Positions 56,582 to 64,000 of a stretch of 64,000 nt of DNA are shown here, piece by piece. The notes under the pieces are model-generated. The model ran no database searches, was not told where the DNA came from, and saw only the letters and a list, made by a program, of their open reading frames with translations. The stretch lies in assembly GCF_004127445.1 (NCBI RefSeq), contig NZ_QEXM01000046.1, positions 1-64,000 on the forward strand, written 5' to 3'. The DNA comes from Streptomyces alfalfae. GTDB taxonomy: Bacteria; Actinomycetota; Actinomycetes; Streptomycetales; Streptomycetaceae. Both the position numbers and the translations under genes were made by a program. Positions within the stretch are counted from its first letter, which is position 1, and each line of letters starts with the position of its first letter.

Positions 56582-57667
56582 CTACGGGGCGGTCTTGACC
56601 TCGACCTTGCCGCTGATGACGTCCTCCTTGGCCTTCTCGACCGCGGCGACGACGTCCTTCATCTCCCGGTACCTCGGGTTGGAGTCGGCGAACCCGACGC
56701 GGCCCGACTTCAGGTCGTAGCGCTGCTCGCCCTTCATCGGCTCGCCCTCGACGACCGACTTCGACAGGTCGTACACCGCGCCGCCGACGTCCTTCAGCGC
56801 CGAGCCGAGGATGTAGTCCTTGTACTTGGCGAGCGCCTTCTGCTTGTACTGGTCGGAGTCGACGCCGATCGCCCACTTCTTCTGCGAGCCGGCCTCCTGG
56901 ATGACGCCCTGCCCGGAGAGGCCGGCGGCGTGGTAGATCACGTCGGCGCCCGCCTCGATCTGCCCGCTCGCCGCGTTCTGGCCCTTGTCGGGACTGGAGA
57001 AACCGCCCTCCTCGGGCTTCTCCGTCAGATACCGCTTCTCGATCTCGATCTTCGGATCAACGGATTTCACGCCCTGCACGAATCCGGCCTCGAATTTGTG
57101 GATCAACGGAATGTCCACTCCGCCGATGAATCCGACGTGCTTGGCCTTGCTCGCCTTCGCGGCGGCCACACCCGCCAGATAGGAGCCCTGCTCCTCGTGG
57201 AACACGAGATCGGCGACGTTGTCGGCCTTCACGGTGTTGTCGTCGATGATCCCGAAAGTGGTCTTCGGATACTTCTTCGCGGCCGCCTCGACGGCGGGCG
57301 CGTAGACGAAACCGACGCCTATCACCGGGTCGTAGCCCTGCCTGGCGAGTTGTTCGAGGCGCTGGACCTTGTCGGCGCTGGACTCGCCGTCACCCGGCTC
57401 CATGTCCACGCCGCCGATCTTGAACTCCTTGCGGGCCTTGTCGTAGCCGCTGAACGCCGCGTCGTTGAAGGACTGGTCGCCCTGCCCGCCGATGTCGTAG
57501 GCGAGACCGATGCCCTTGCCCTTGTACGACGAGCCCGCCGGCCCCTTGCCGTCCCCGTCGCCGTCGTCCTTGGACGCCTCGCTGCTCGTCTTGCCGCACG
57601 CGGAAGCCGCGAGGGCGAGGGACGCCACCGCCACGGCCACTTGGGAAAGTTTCGATACACGACGCAT
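56582..57667 (-). CDS. BMP-family nucleoside-binding lipoprotein 2
   Basis: Paralogue of the downstream BMP lipoprotein. The 361-residue product has lipobox AASAC at about residue 24, then a Lys/Asp/Gly-rich linker. LAYDIGGQGDQSFNDAAF, GIIDDNTVKADNV, FIGGVDIPLIHKFEAG and YHAAGLSGQGVI are conserved. The two copies differ most in the linker and in substrate-lining segments (FVYAPAVEAAAKK against YAYAPAIKEVAAK), so specificity may differ. ATG follows GAGGAG. Separate operator and terminator make it an independent unit. Confidence 0.94.
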   Translation of the reverse strand: MRRVSKLSQVAVAVASLALAASACGKTSSEASKDDGDGDGKGPAGSSYKGKGIGLAYDIGGQGDQSFNDAAFSGYDKARKEFKIGGVDMEPGDGESSADKVQRLEQLARQGYDPVIGVGFVYAPAVEAAAKKYPKTTFGIIDDNTVKADNVADLVFHEEQGSYLAGVAAAKASKAKHVGFIGGVDIPLIHKFEAGFVQGVKSVDPKIEIEKRYLTEKPEEGGFSSPDKGQNAASGQIEAGADVIYHAAGLSGQGVIQEAGSQKKWAIGVDSDQYKQKALAKYKDYILGSALKDVGGAVYDLSKSVVEGEPMKGEQRYDLKSGRVGFADSNPRYREMKDVVAAVEKAKEDVISGKVEVKTAP

Positions 57668-57725
57668 AGGACGTACTCCTCACGTTCCCCAACGCACCGT
57701 TGACGGCGTTGATTTCGGCGCACAT

Positions 57726-57737
57726 TAACGCGCGTAG
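57726..57737. promoter_or_regulatory. Nucleoside-regulon operator variant, second BMP gene
   Basis: TAACGCGCGTAG, identical to the variant before the first BMP gene, 58 bp upstream of the ATG. Both are accompanied by a TTGATTTCG/CTGATTTCG block on the + strand about 10 bp away. Confidence 0.6.
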
Positions 57738-57802
57738 AAAGGGAGGGGAACGGGTTTCCGTGCGGCCGTTACCCATTCGTGCCGCGCGCGGGCCCACGCC
57801 TC

Positions 57803-57833
57803 GGGGAGGGGCACCCGGTAGGCGCCCCTCCCC
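57803..57833 (-). terminator. Hairpin terminator after the amidohydrolase gene
   Basis: Perfect 10-bp arms GGGGAGGGGC and GCCCCTCCCC with an 11-base loop, 50 bp after the stop at 57883. Confidence 0.7.
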
Positions 57834-57882
57834 TTTCTCGTGTCACTTACGGGCTTCTCGCGTCATGTGCGGGTTTCCGCTG

Positions 57883-59142
57883 TCACAGGCGGGCGGCGTC
57901 CAGGAGGGCGGCCGCGGTGAAGAGCTCGACGCCGACCGTGATCGCCGACTCGTCCGCGTCGAAGTCGCCCTGGTGCAGGTCACGGACCCCGCGCTCACCC
58001 GGCTTGCGTACGCCGAGCCGCGCCATGGCTCCCGGCACGTGCTCCAGGTACCACGAGAAGTCCTCGCCGCCGAGGCTCTGCTCGGTGCTCTCCACGGAGA
58101 GGGGGCCGCGCCGCGCGATCATGGCGTCCCGCAGCAGATCGGCCGCTCCGGGGGCGTTGACGACGGGCGGGACGCCCCGCAGGTAGTTGATCTCCAGCTT
58201 TGCGCGGTACTGGTCGGCGACCTCCTGGATGGCCGCGTGCACCAGGTCGGGCGCCTCCCGCCAGGTCTTCAGGTCCAGGCAGCGCACGGTCCCGGCCAGC
58301 TCGGCGTGCTGCGGCACGACGTTCGGGGCGTGGCCCGACTCGATGCGGCCCCACGTCAGCGAGAGCCCCGAGCGGGCGTCGACGCGGCGGGCGACGAGGA
58401 ACGGCGCCTCGGTGGCCACCTTGGCCGCGGCGGTCACGATGTCGGTGGTCAGGTGCGGGCGCGCGGTGTGCCCGCCGGGGCCGTCGAGCGAAACCTCCAG
58501 GCGGTCGCACGCGGAGGTGATCGGGCCGTGCCGCAGCCCGATGCGGCCCGCGTCGACGCGGGGGTCGCAGTGCACGGCGAGGATCTTGCCCACGCCTTCC
58601 AGGGCGCCCGCCTTGATCGCGTCGGCGGCGCCGCCCGGCAGCACCTCCTCCGCGGGCTGGAAGATCAGCCGCACCGGAAAGGGCAGCTGCCCCTTCGCCG
58701 CCAGGCCGGCGAGGACGATGCCGGCGCCGAGGACGACGGTGGTGTGCACGTCGTGGCCGCAGGCGTGGGCGCGGTCGGGCACGGTGGAGCGGTACGGCAC
58801 ACCGCGCTTGGTGTCGGGGATGGGCAGCGCGTCGATGTCGGCGCGCAGGGCGAGCATCGGGCGCACGCCGTCCCACTCCCCGATGTCGCAGACGAGCCCC
58901 GTCCCCGCGGGGAGCACCCGGGGCGCGAGGCCCGCCTCCTCCAGGCGGGCCTTGAGCGCCGCGGTGGTACGGAACTCCTGGTTGCCGAGCTCCGGGTGCA
59001 TGTGGAGGTCACGACGGAAGGCGATGAGCTCGACGCGCAGCGGTTCGGGCAGCGCGCCGGGAAGCGATTCCGCTGGCGCGGACTCCGTTCCTGACACGTC
59101 GTCGGACTCCTCTTCGGACGCACGGGACATCAGTTGGTTCAC
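57883..59142 (-). CDS. M20-family amidohydrolase
   Basis: A 419-residue metal-dependent aminoacylase or N-acyl-amino-acid hydrolase-type enzyme. RRDLHMHPELGNQEFRT, metal-binding ACGHDVHTTVVLGAG, the catalytic FQPAEEVLPGGAADAI, and a dimerisation domain (DGPGGHTARPHLTTD) are present. ESTEQSLGGEDFSWYLEHVPG near the end carries the last metal ligand region. The substrate (acyl amino acid, peptide or hippurate-like) is unknown. GTG 59142 lies 7 nt after a TACCCT hexamer; ATG 59130 is an alternative. It adjoins the BMP genes but lacks the operator. Confidence 0.91.
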   Translation of the reverse strand: MNQLMSRASEEESDDVSGTESAPAESLPGALPEPLRVELIAFRRDLHMHPELGNQEFRTTAALKARLEEAGLAPRVLPAGTGLVCDIGEWDGVRPMLALRADIDALPIPDTKRGVPYRSTVPDRAHACGHDVHTTVVLGAGIVLAGLAAKGQLPFPVRLIFQPAEEVLPGGAADAIKAGALEGVGKILAVHCDPRVDAGRIGLRHGPITSACDRLEVSLDGPGGHTARPHLTTDIVTAAAKVATEAPFLVARRVDARSGLSLTWGRIESGHAPNVVPQHAELAGTVRCLDLKTWREAPDLVHAAIQEVADQYRAKLEINYLRGVPPVVNAPGAADLLRDAMIARRGPLSVESTEQSLGGEDFSWYLEHVPGAMARLGVRKPGERGVRDLHQGDFDADESAITVGVELFTAAALLDAARL

Positions 59143-59261
59143 CCTCTGAAGGGTAGGGCTGAGCAGCCGCCAACTGACCCACGATCAACAAAAGTTCAGC
59201 CCGTTAGGGGAAGAATTTCTGGCCTCGTGGCGCATGGCCGCTGGTCGAGATGGGTAAACTT

Positions 59262-59783
59262 TTACGCCGCCACGGGCGATGTGCGTGCCGTCCGACGCCT
59301 GTGATAGGCCAGGGCGACCGCCGTCAGCAGGGGCGGCCAGGCAATCAGCGGAACGTAGCAGACCACGAGCAGTACGTGCTGCGCCGCGCCGTCGGTGACA
59401 CCTCCCTCTCTCCCGAGACCGGCGAACTGGGCGTAGAAGGCCCAGCCCCCGATCGCGAACAGCCCCGCGGCGCCGAGCAGCGCCGGCACCACGGCGGCGA
59501 GCGTCGGCACCCGCCGGCCGCCCAGTCCGGGTACCCACGCCGGGACGATCTCACCCCACCCGCGCACAAGGCCGAGCGTCAGCAAGGCGAGCCCCTCCGA
59601 CACCACGCTCAACATCAGGATGTACGCGGCCTCAGCGGCCCCCCGCTGCTCCACGGCGGCCACGGGCAGGCCGGCGACCAGGGCCACGCGCCACACCCCG
59701 GACGGCAGGGTCAGCCAGGGCACGGCGTGCGCGGCGACGACGGCCCACCGGGGTACTCCGGGCAAAGCGATCACTTTCATCAT
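59262..59783 (-). CDS. Integral membrane protein of unknown function
   Basis: A 173-residue protein with about four membrane helices (residues 12-38, 50-72, 92-118 and 134-160) and a basic C-terminus (YHRRRTARTS). No conserved motif is recognised. Two adjacent ATG codons (59783 and 59780) start it, without a good ribosome site. It is the last gene before a two-kilobase repeat region. Confidence 0.75.
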   Translation of the reverse strand: MMKVIALPGVPRWAVVAAHAVPWLTLPSGVWRVALVAGLPVAAVEQRGAAEAAYILMLSVVSEGLALLTLGLVRGWGEIVPAWVPGLGGRRVPTLAAVVPALLGAAGLFAIGGWAFYAQFAGLGREGGVTDGAAQHVLLVVCYVPLIAWPPLLTAVALAYHRRRTARTSPVAA

Positions 59784-60149
59784 GCGTTCGATGCTGCCGC
59801 CGGGCGGTCGGGGGCGCGTCGGCTTGGCGGTGGATGTGGGGGGGTGGGGTTCCGCCGGGTGGGGGAGGCGGGGTCGGCCCGGGGGTTCGGGGGGCTGCGG
59901 CCTTGGGCTGGCCGGGGGCGTTGGTCGCTTGCCGGGGCCGCCCGGTTCTCCGGGAGTGTGGCGGTTCCGCCCCGCCAGTAAAGGGCGCTCCGCTTCGCTA
60001 CGCGTCGGCTGCGCCGATGTCCCTTCGGGCCACCCTTGACTGCTGGCGCTCCACCGCAGGGGTCTTGCCGGCCGGGCGGCCGGGGTGGGGCGGCGGAAAC
60101 GGGTGGATCGGGGGCACGGTTTTCCTGCCGGGTGCGGACTGGTTCGTCG

Positions 60150-60665
60150 CGGCTCGGCGGGGCGTGGGGCGGCTCGGCCGGGTGGACCGGCTCCGCTTCG
60201 GTGGCAGTGGCGGGTGTCGCTGACGGGTGCGGTTCGGTCCATACGGGGGCGCGGGAAAGGGGCAACGCTCAGCCCGGCGGATGGCGGCTCAGCTCCGGTG
60301 GCAGTGTCGGGTGTCGCGGCCGACCGCCGACCGGCCCATACGGGGCGCGGAACAGGGGCAGCGCTCAGCCCGGCGGATGGCGGCTCAGCTCCGGTGGCAG
60401 TGTCGGGTGTCGCGGCCGACCGCCGACCGGCCCATACGGGGCGCGGGACAGGGGCAGCGCTCAGCCCGGCAGGCGGCTCGGCTTCGGTGGCGGTGGCGGG
60501 TGTCGCGGCCGGGTGCGGTCCGGTCCATACGGGACGCGGGTCGGGGGCAGCGCTCAGCCGGGCGGGCGGCTCGGCTTCGGACCGGTGGCAGTGTCAGGTG
60601 TCGTGGCCGACCGCCGACCGGCCCATACGGGGCGCGGGGCAGGGGCAGCGCCCGCCTGGCGAGTC
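60150..60665. repeat. Array of about five 95-bp imperfect repeats
   Basis: Units contain GGCAGTGTCGGGTGTCGCGG, CCGACCGGCCCATACGGGGC and CAGCGCTCAGCC and recur near 60150, 60247, 60342, 60437 and 60532, with a partial unit to 60665. The second and third copies are nearly identical. Bases 59784-60149 hold no gene, but contain an inverted core of the neighbouring array (CCGGGTGCGGACTGGTTC at about 60126-60143). Confidence 0.8.
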
Positions 60666-60789
60666 GACGACTGATCCCCGTAACTCCGCAGTGACACGCG
60701 GACCGATTCGGTACGAACGGACTGGGGCCCCGGGGGGAGTCTGCCGGTGGAGGGGACGCCGAACCCCTCTCGGAGGGCCTCCCCCGGGG

Positions 60790-60806
60790 GACCAACTTCG
60801 CGCAAG
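60790..60806. promoter_or_regulatory. CAACTT-CGCGC-AAGTTG palindrome
   Basis: A perfect 6-bp inverted repeat around CGCGC, in a less repetitive stretch (60680-61270) without a gene. Similar CTTGCGCAAG elements occur in front of Streptomyces XRE/DUF397 gene pairs, so it may be a leftover promoter. This comparison is from memory. Confidence 0.25.
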
Positions 60807-61273
60807 TTGCGTTTCACCCTACGAGGGGCGCGCGCGGCACCGAATGCGCCCTCAGCAAAGTAGGTCCCGCCCACGCCACCACCCACACTGATGGCCTATC
60901 ACCGACACCGGACCGGCCCCAAGCCCTCACCTTCCGGGGGTGCGGACGGGGAGCTGGGGCGTGATGGCCTGGGGGGGGGCTTGCAGTGGCTGCCCAGCCG
61001 AGGCCCCGGCTGAGAACGTCCAGGCCTCGGCGGTCCTGACGGGCAATCCGCCCCGCGCCCTGCCCGCAAGGATCGGGGGATCACAGAAGAGTCCCCCCAT
61101 AGTCAGAGAAACAGCAGGCCGGAAGCAGATAGCCGGCCCCGCTAGTGAGACTTCCCTGCAATGCCATGCGATGTGATGCGGTGCACTGGCGGGCATGGTC
61201 CGCCGCGCTGTCGCACCGCCGCGACGGCTTGCACTCGGAAGCGCCCTGAGCGGCGGGGCCCCGCACCGGCGAA

Positions 61274-61745
61274 GCCGGGCGATCGGCGAACTGATCCACA
61301 CCCGGCAGCGAAAGCCGATGCCCCAGCCAGGCTGGGCCGCCCGGCGGGGACAAGCACCCGTGTCGCCCGCACCGGAAGAACCAGCCCGCACCCGGCAGCG
61401 AAGCCGATGACCACCCAAGCTGGGCTGCTTGTCCGGCGGCAACCCGTCGCCCCTGACGCCCACACCGGAAGAACCAATCCGCACCCGGCAGGAAAACCCG
61501 ATGCCTCCCGGCCCGAAGTCACCGGGCCGACGGCAACCCGTCACCCCCGTGACGCCCGCGCCAGAAGAACCAGTCCGCACCCGGCAGCGAGAGCCGATGA
61601 CCCGCCCAAGCCCGGCCGCCGGACCGACGGCCACCCGTCACCCCGTAACGCCCACACCAGAAGAACCAGTCCGCACCCGGCAGCGAAAGCCGATGCCCCA
61701 GCCGGCCCCGGCAAGCACGCAACGCCCCCGCCCGGCCGAAGCCCC
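61274..61745. repeat. Array of about five 95-bp repeats, opposite in orientation to the 60-kb array
   Basis: Each unit carries GAAGAACCAGTCCGCACCCG, then GCAGCGAAAGCCGATG, then an inverted GC segment and CACCCGTCnCCC. Units begin near 61274, 61370, 61463, 61559 and 61655. The core CCAGTCCGCACCCGG is the reverse complement of the element at about 60126-60143 and of GTGCGGTCCGGTCC in the first array. No protein gene is evident between 59784 and 61812. Confidence 0.8.
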
Positions 61746-61812
61746 AGAACGCACCCCGCCCAACACCCCCGCTCGCTACCGTGAGCCGGACGTCGAACAC
61801 GGGAGCCGCCTC

Positions 61813-62262
61813 ATGACCGAAGCCGCCGCAGAGCTCTGGGACCCCACCGCGCCCGGTGTCCTCCAGTTGCCCTCCGGGCGGCTCGTGCGGGGGCGGGGGC
61901 TTCGGCGGGCGCTTCCCGAGGGGGCCGTCCCGGGCTTCGGGGTCTATCTGCTCGGCAAGGAGCCCGCTCCCCTCCCCTGGGAGCACGTCTGGCTGCGGTG
62001 GCCCGACTTCCGGCTGCCCAGTGACAGGGCGCGGGCCAGGGACGTGTTGCGTGACGCCTGGTCGAGGGCCGAGGGCGAGCGGGTCGAGGTGGCCTGCGAG
62101 GGCGGGCGGGGGCGCACCGGGACCGCCCTCGCCTGCATCGCCGTACTGGACGGTGTTCCGGCGGCCGAAGCCGTGGCGTACGTACGGCAGGGGTACGACC
62201 GCCGCGCCGTGGAGACGCCCTGGCAGCGGCGGTACGTGGAGCGGTTCGCGGACCGGGGCTGA
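61813..62262 (+). CDS. Protein-tyrosine/dual-specificity phosphatase-like protein
   Basis: A 149-residue cysteine-dependent phosphatase. The P-loop reads VACEGGRGRTGTALA, satisfying C-x5-R with the following Thr/Gly. An upstream Asp in WLRWPDFRLPSD is the likely general acid, as in the WPD loop of tyrosine phosphatases. A C-terminal helix (RQGYDRRAVETPWQRRYVERF) completes the fold. It probably removes phosphate from protein tyrosine or inositol. GGGAG precedes the ATG. Confidence 0.87.
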   Translation: MTEAAAELWDPTAPGVLQLPSGRLVRGRGLRRALPEGAVPGFGVYLLGKEPAPLPWEHVWLRWPDFRLPSDRARARDVLRDAWSRAEGERVEVACEGGRGRTGTALACIAVLDGVPAAEAVAYVRQGYDRRAVETPWQRRYVERFADRG

Positions 62263-62266
62263 CGCG

Positions 62267-63397
62267 TCAGCCCGCGGCCGATCCCATGCCCCGCGCCGCC
62301 CCCGCCCCGGTGAGCACCGAGGTCAGCCGGTGCACGTCCCTCGCCGTCCCCGTCACGCCCGACAGGAACCCCTCCGCCCGCGGCGACGCGGACTCCGTGA
62401 GCCAGGCGGGGTCGATGTCGCAGACCGCCACCTTGACCTCCGTGCCCGCGAGGGCGAGCGGCAGGGTGTGGACCACCGTCGAGGGGAAGCTGAGGACCGT
62501 GCGGCTGATGGGGCCGCGGCGGGCGATGAGCTCCAGAGGGAGGTCGGGGCGTACGACCTGGAGGCCGGTCTCGACCGCGAGGCGGTGCAGCTTCTCGGAG
62601 CTCTCGCGGCGGTGGGCGAAGTAGCGGGTCGCGCCGTGAGTGCGGGCGAGGGCTTGGACGGCTTCGACGTAGCGGTCGGGATCGACGACGCCGGTCTCGA
62701 CCAGGGACGTGCCGACGAGGTCGGCTCCGCGCGTGATGCGGGGCGGCCCGAAGCGTTCGCGGGTCCAGGAGAAGGCGTTGACGGAGATCGTCACGCCGTC
62801 CGGTGCCGAGTCGATCGGCATGGAGGAGAAGACCTCCACCTCACGCGTGCCGCCCGGCGTGAGGCGCCGCCTCGCCGAGGCCGAGACCGGGGCGAACAGC
62901 AGGTCGCGGGGGCCGGGCCGGCCGCCCTTGCGGTGCCAGCGCACGAGGCGCTCGCCGCGGGCCAGCTGGGAGATGAACTCCATGGTGGCCGTGCCGTCGT
63001 CGACCACGACCAGGGAGCGGGCCCTGGTGATGGTGAGGAGGAGCTGTACGTAGCGGGAGAACGGGTCGCCTATGACAATCCGGTCGGCCCTGCGCAGCGG
63101 GCCCGCGAGGCCGCCGATCGTCTGGAAGGGGGCGCTCGCGCCGCCGCGTGCCTCTTCCCAGCGGACCTCGACGCCCTCGTCGCGGGCGAGCTGCGACATG
63201 CGGCGGAGCTGGCCGCGGGTCATGGGGTCGTTGGGCGAGAGGACGACGACGGTGAGGCCCCCGGCCGGTCCGGTCGCGGCCGCGGCGTGCGCCCACTCCA
63301 GGACGTTGAGCAGCTGGACGGGGCTCTCCACGAAGGCGAGTGTGGTGAGCGTGGGTGCTGCCGCGGTGTCGGCGGTACGGCCGGCTCGGGGGCTCAT
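62267..63397 (-). CDS. Polysialyltransferase-like glycosyltransferase
   Basis: A 376-residue protein similar in layout to bacterial polysialyltransferases and GT52-type enzymes that use CMP-activated nonulosonic acids. FVESPVQLLNVLEWA, IVIGDPFSRYVQLLL, VVDDGTATMEFI and YFAHRRESSEKLHRLA are the recognisable segments; the last resembles the conserved His-Pro/His-Arg regions that bind CMP-sugar. It lies 38 bp downstream of neuB in one operon. The equivalent S. coelicolor locus makes a teichulosonic-acid cell-wall polymer; that link is from memory. ATG 63397 is chosen with GGGAG 14 nt upstream. Confidence 0.78.
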   Translation of the reverse strand: MSPRAGRTADTAAAPTLTTLAFVESPVQLLNVLEWAHAAAATGPAGGLTVVVLSPNDPMTRGQLRRMSQLARDEGVEVRWEEARGGASAPFQTIGGLAGPLRRADRIVIGDPFSRYVQLLLTITRARSLVVVDDGTATMEFISQLARGERLVRWHRKGGRPGPRDLLFAPVSASARRRLTPGGTREVEVFSSMPIDSAPDGVTISVNAFSWTRERFGPPRITRGADLVGTSLVETGVVDPDRYVEAVQALARTHGATRYFAHRRESSEKLHRLAVETGLQVVRPDLPLELIARRGPISRTVLSFPSTVVHTLPLALAGTEVKVAVCDIDPAWLTESASPRAEGFLSGVTGTARDVHRLTSVLTGAGAARGMGSAAG

Positions 63398-63435
63398 CGT
63401 CGTCTGTCCGTCTCCCGGTAAGGCGGGCCGGGCGC

Positions 63436-64000
63436 TCAGACCGCGACCGGCTCGGCGGCGGACGAGGACTCCTGCTCGGCCACGACGCCCGCGACGCGGC
63501 GCAGCTTCTTCATCGGGCCGAGCTCCGACTCGTAGACCTTCTTGACGCCGTCGCCGAGGGAGGCCTCGATGGTGCGGATGTCGCGGACCAGGCGGGTCAG
63601 ACCCTGCGGCTCGACGGAGGCGGCCTGGTCGGAGCCCCACATGGCGCGGTCGAGGGTGATGTGACGCTCGACGAACGTGGCTCCGAGGGCGACGGCGGCC
63701 AGCGTGGTCTGGAGGCCGGTCTCGTGGCCGGAGTAGCCGATCGGGACGTTCGGGTACTCCTGCTGGAGGGTGTTGATGACGCGGAGGTTGAGCTCCTCGG
63801 CCTGCGCCGGGTACGTCGACGTGGCGTGGCACATCAGGATGTTGTCGCTGCCCAGGACCTCGACCGCGTGGCGGATCTGCTTCGGGGTCGACATGCCGGT
63901 GGAGAGGATGACCGTGCGGCCGGTGGCGCGCAGGGCGCGGAGCAGCTCGTCGTCCGTGAGGGACGCGGAGGCGACCTTGTGGGCGGGGACGTCGAACTTC
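63436..64000 (-). CDS. neuB: N-acetylneuraminate (nonulosonic acid) synthase, partial
   Basis: C-terminal 187 residues; the N-terminus lies beyond the right edge. NeuB condenses phosphoenolpyruvate with an N-acyl-hexosamine or hexose to give a nonulosonic acid such as Neu5Ac or Kdn. VASASLTDDELLRALRATG, ILSTGMSTPKQIRHAVE, CHATSTYPAQAEELNLRVINTL, GYSGHETGLQTTLAAVALGA and FVERHITLDRAMWGSDQAAS are typical barrel segments. The protein ends soon after LGPMKKLRR, without the C-terminal antifreeze-like (SAF) domain of most NeuB enzymes. It precedes the polysialyltransferase-like gene. Confidence 0.9.
   Translation of the reverse strand, partial: KFDVPAHKVASASLTDDELLRALRATGRTVILSTGMSTPKQIRHAVEVLGSDNILMCHATSTYPAQAEELNLRVINTLQQEYPNVPIGYSGHETGLQTTLAAVALGATFVERHITLDRAMWGSDQAASVEPQGLTRLVRDIRTIEASLGDGVKKVYESELGPMKKLRRVAGVVAEQESSSAAEPVAV

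Noticed and set aside
60036..60891. Repetitive open frames in the 95-bp array that would encode repeat proteins
   Set aside because: Several frames are open at once, units change frame between copies, and no signal peptide, start site or codon bias supports translation.
61429..61812. N-terminal extension of the phosphatase gene through the 95-bp repeats
   Set aside because: The conserved fold starts at ATG 61813 with a GGGAG ribosome site; the extension only translates repeats.

Overview
The window is a piece of a Streptomyces chromosome. Base composition is very GC-rich with strong third-position GC in every gene. The markers are typical of the genus: an AfsQ1/AfsQ2/SigQ signalling locus, paired ClpP3/ClpP4-type protease genes with a PopR-type regulator, an acyl-CoA carboxylase with an epsilon subunit, an LAxTG-anchored surface protein, and many genes that look leaderless (a -10-like hexamer 6-8 nt before the start codon). 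From memory of S. coelicolor, the order from neuB (right end) back to hutH matches the SCO4881-SCO4932 core interval. No phage, plasmid or complete insertion sequence is visible.

Layout, left to right. 0-9.8 kb: msrA, a membrane protein, clpP3-like/clpP4/popR, an XRE-MmyB regulator divergent from a zinc alcohol dehydrogenase, a VOC protein, an HxlR regulator divergent from an NTF2-like protein, an L,D-transpeptidase lipoprotein, an acidic protein and a small sortase-anchored protein. 9.8-16 kb (minus strand): hutH, a GGDEF protein, an enoyl-CoA hydratase, the adenylate cyclase cya and the biotin ligase birA. 16-21.3 kb: pccB-pccE, a 42-residue membrane protein, maf and the biotinylated alpha subunit accA2. 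BirA, PccB/PccE and AccA2 form one biotin/propionyl-CoA carboxylation unit. 21.8-25.7 kb: TetR and DeoR regulators, an LpdA-type quinone reductase and a gamma-glutamylcyclotransferase.

25.7-59 kb is dominated by nucleoside uptake and salvage: purine nucleoside phosphorylase, a phosphohexomutase/phosphopentomutase-like enzyme, deoC with a full aldehyde dehydrogenase and an ALDH-like pseudoenzyme, a uridine-kinase-like P-loop protein, adenosine deaminase, thymidine phosphorylase, cytidine deaminase, two ABC permeases, an ABC ATPase and two BMP-type binding lipoproteins. Seven transcription units of this set carry the same 12-bp palindrome CTACGCGCGTAG or a close variant near their promoters. 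I see it nowhere else in the window. This looks like a nucleoside regulon with an unidentified regulator, and it is the most interesting observation here. Interspersed are sigQ-afsQ1-afsQ2-lipoprotein (with a perfect AfsQ1 box), small secreted and membrane proteins, a LysR/MFS pair, a sigma factor with an NTF2-like tail, a STAS protein and a decayed Uma2 gene.

Repeats are unusually abundant. A long inverted repeat, with about 235 bp of identical core, flanks the mutase-mannosyltransferase-PH segment (about 26.7-27.3 and 31.3-32.3 kb) and is embedded in G-rich and 62-bp tandem arrays. Three 105-bp units follow accA2, and two oppositely oriented 95-bp arrays occupy 59.8-61.8 kb. The right end (62.3-64 kb) enters a nonulosonic-acid cell-wall glycopolymer locus with a polysialyltransferase-like gene and neuB, which is cut by the window edge.
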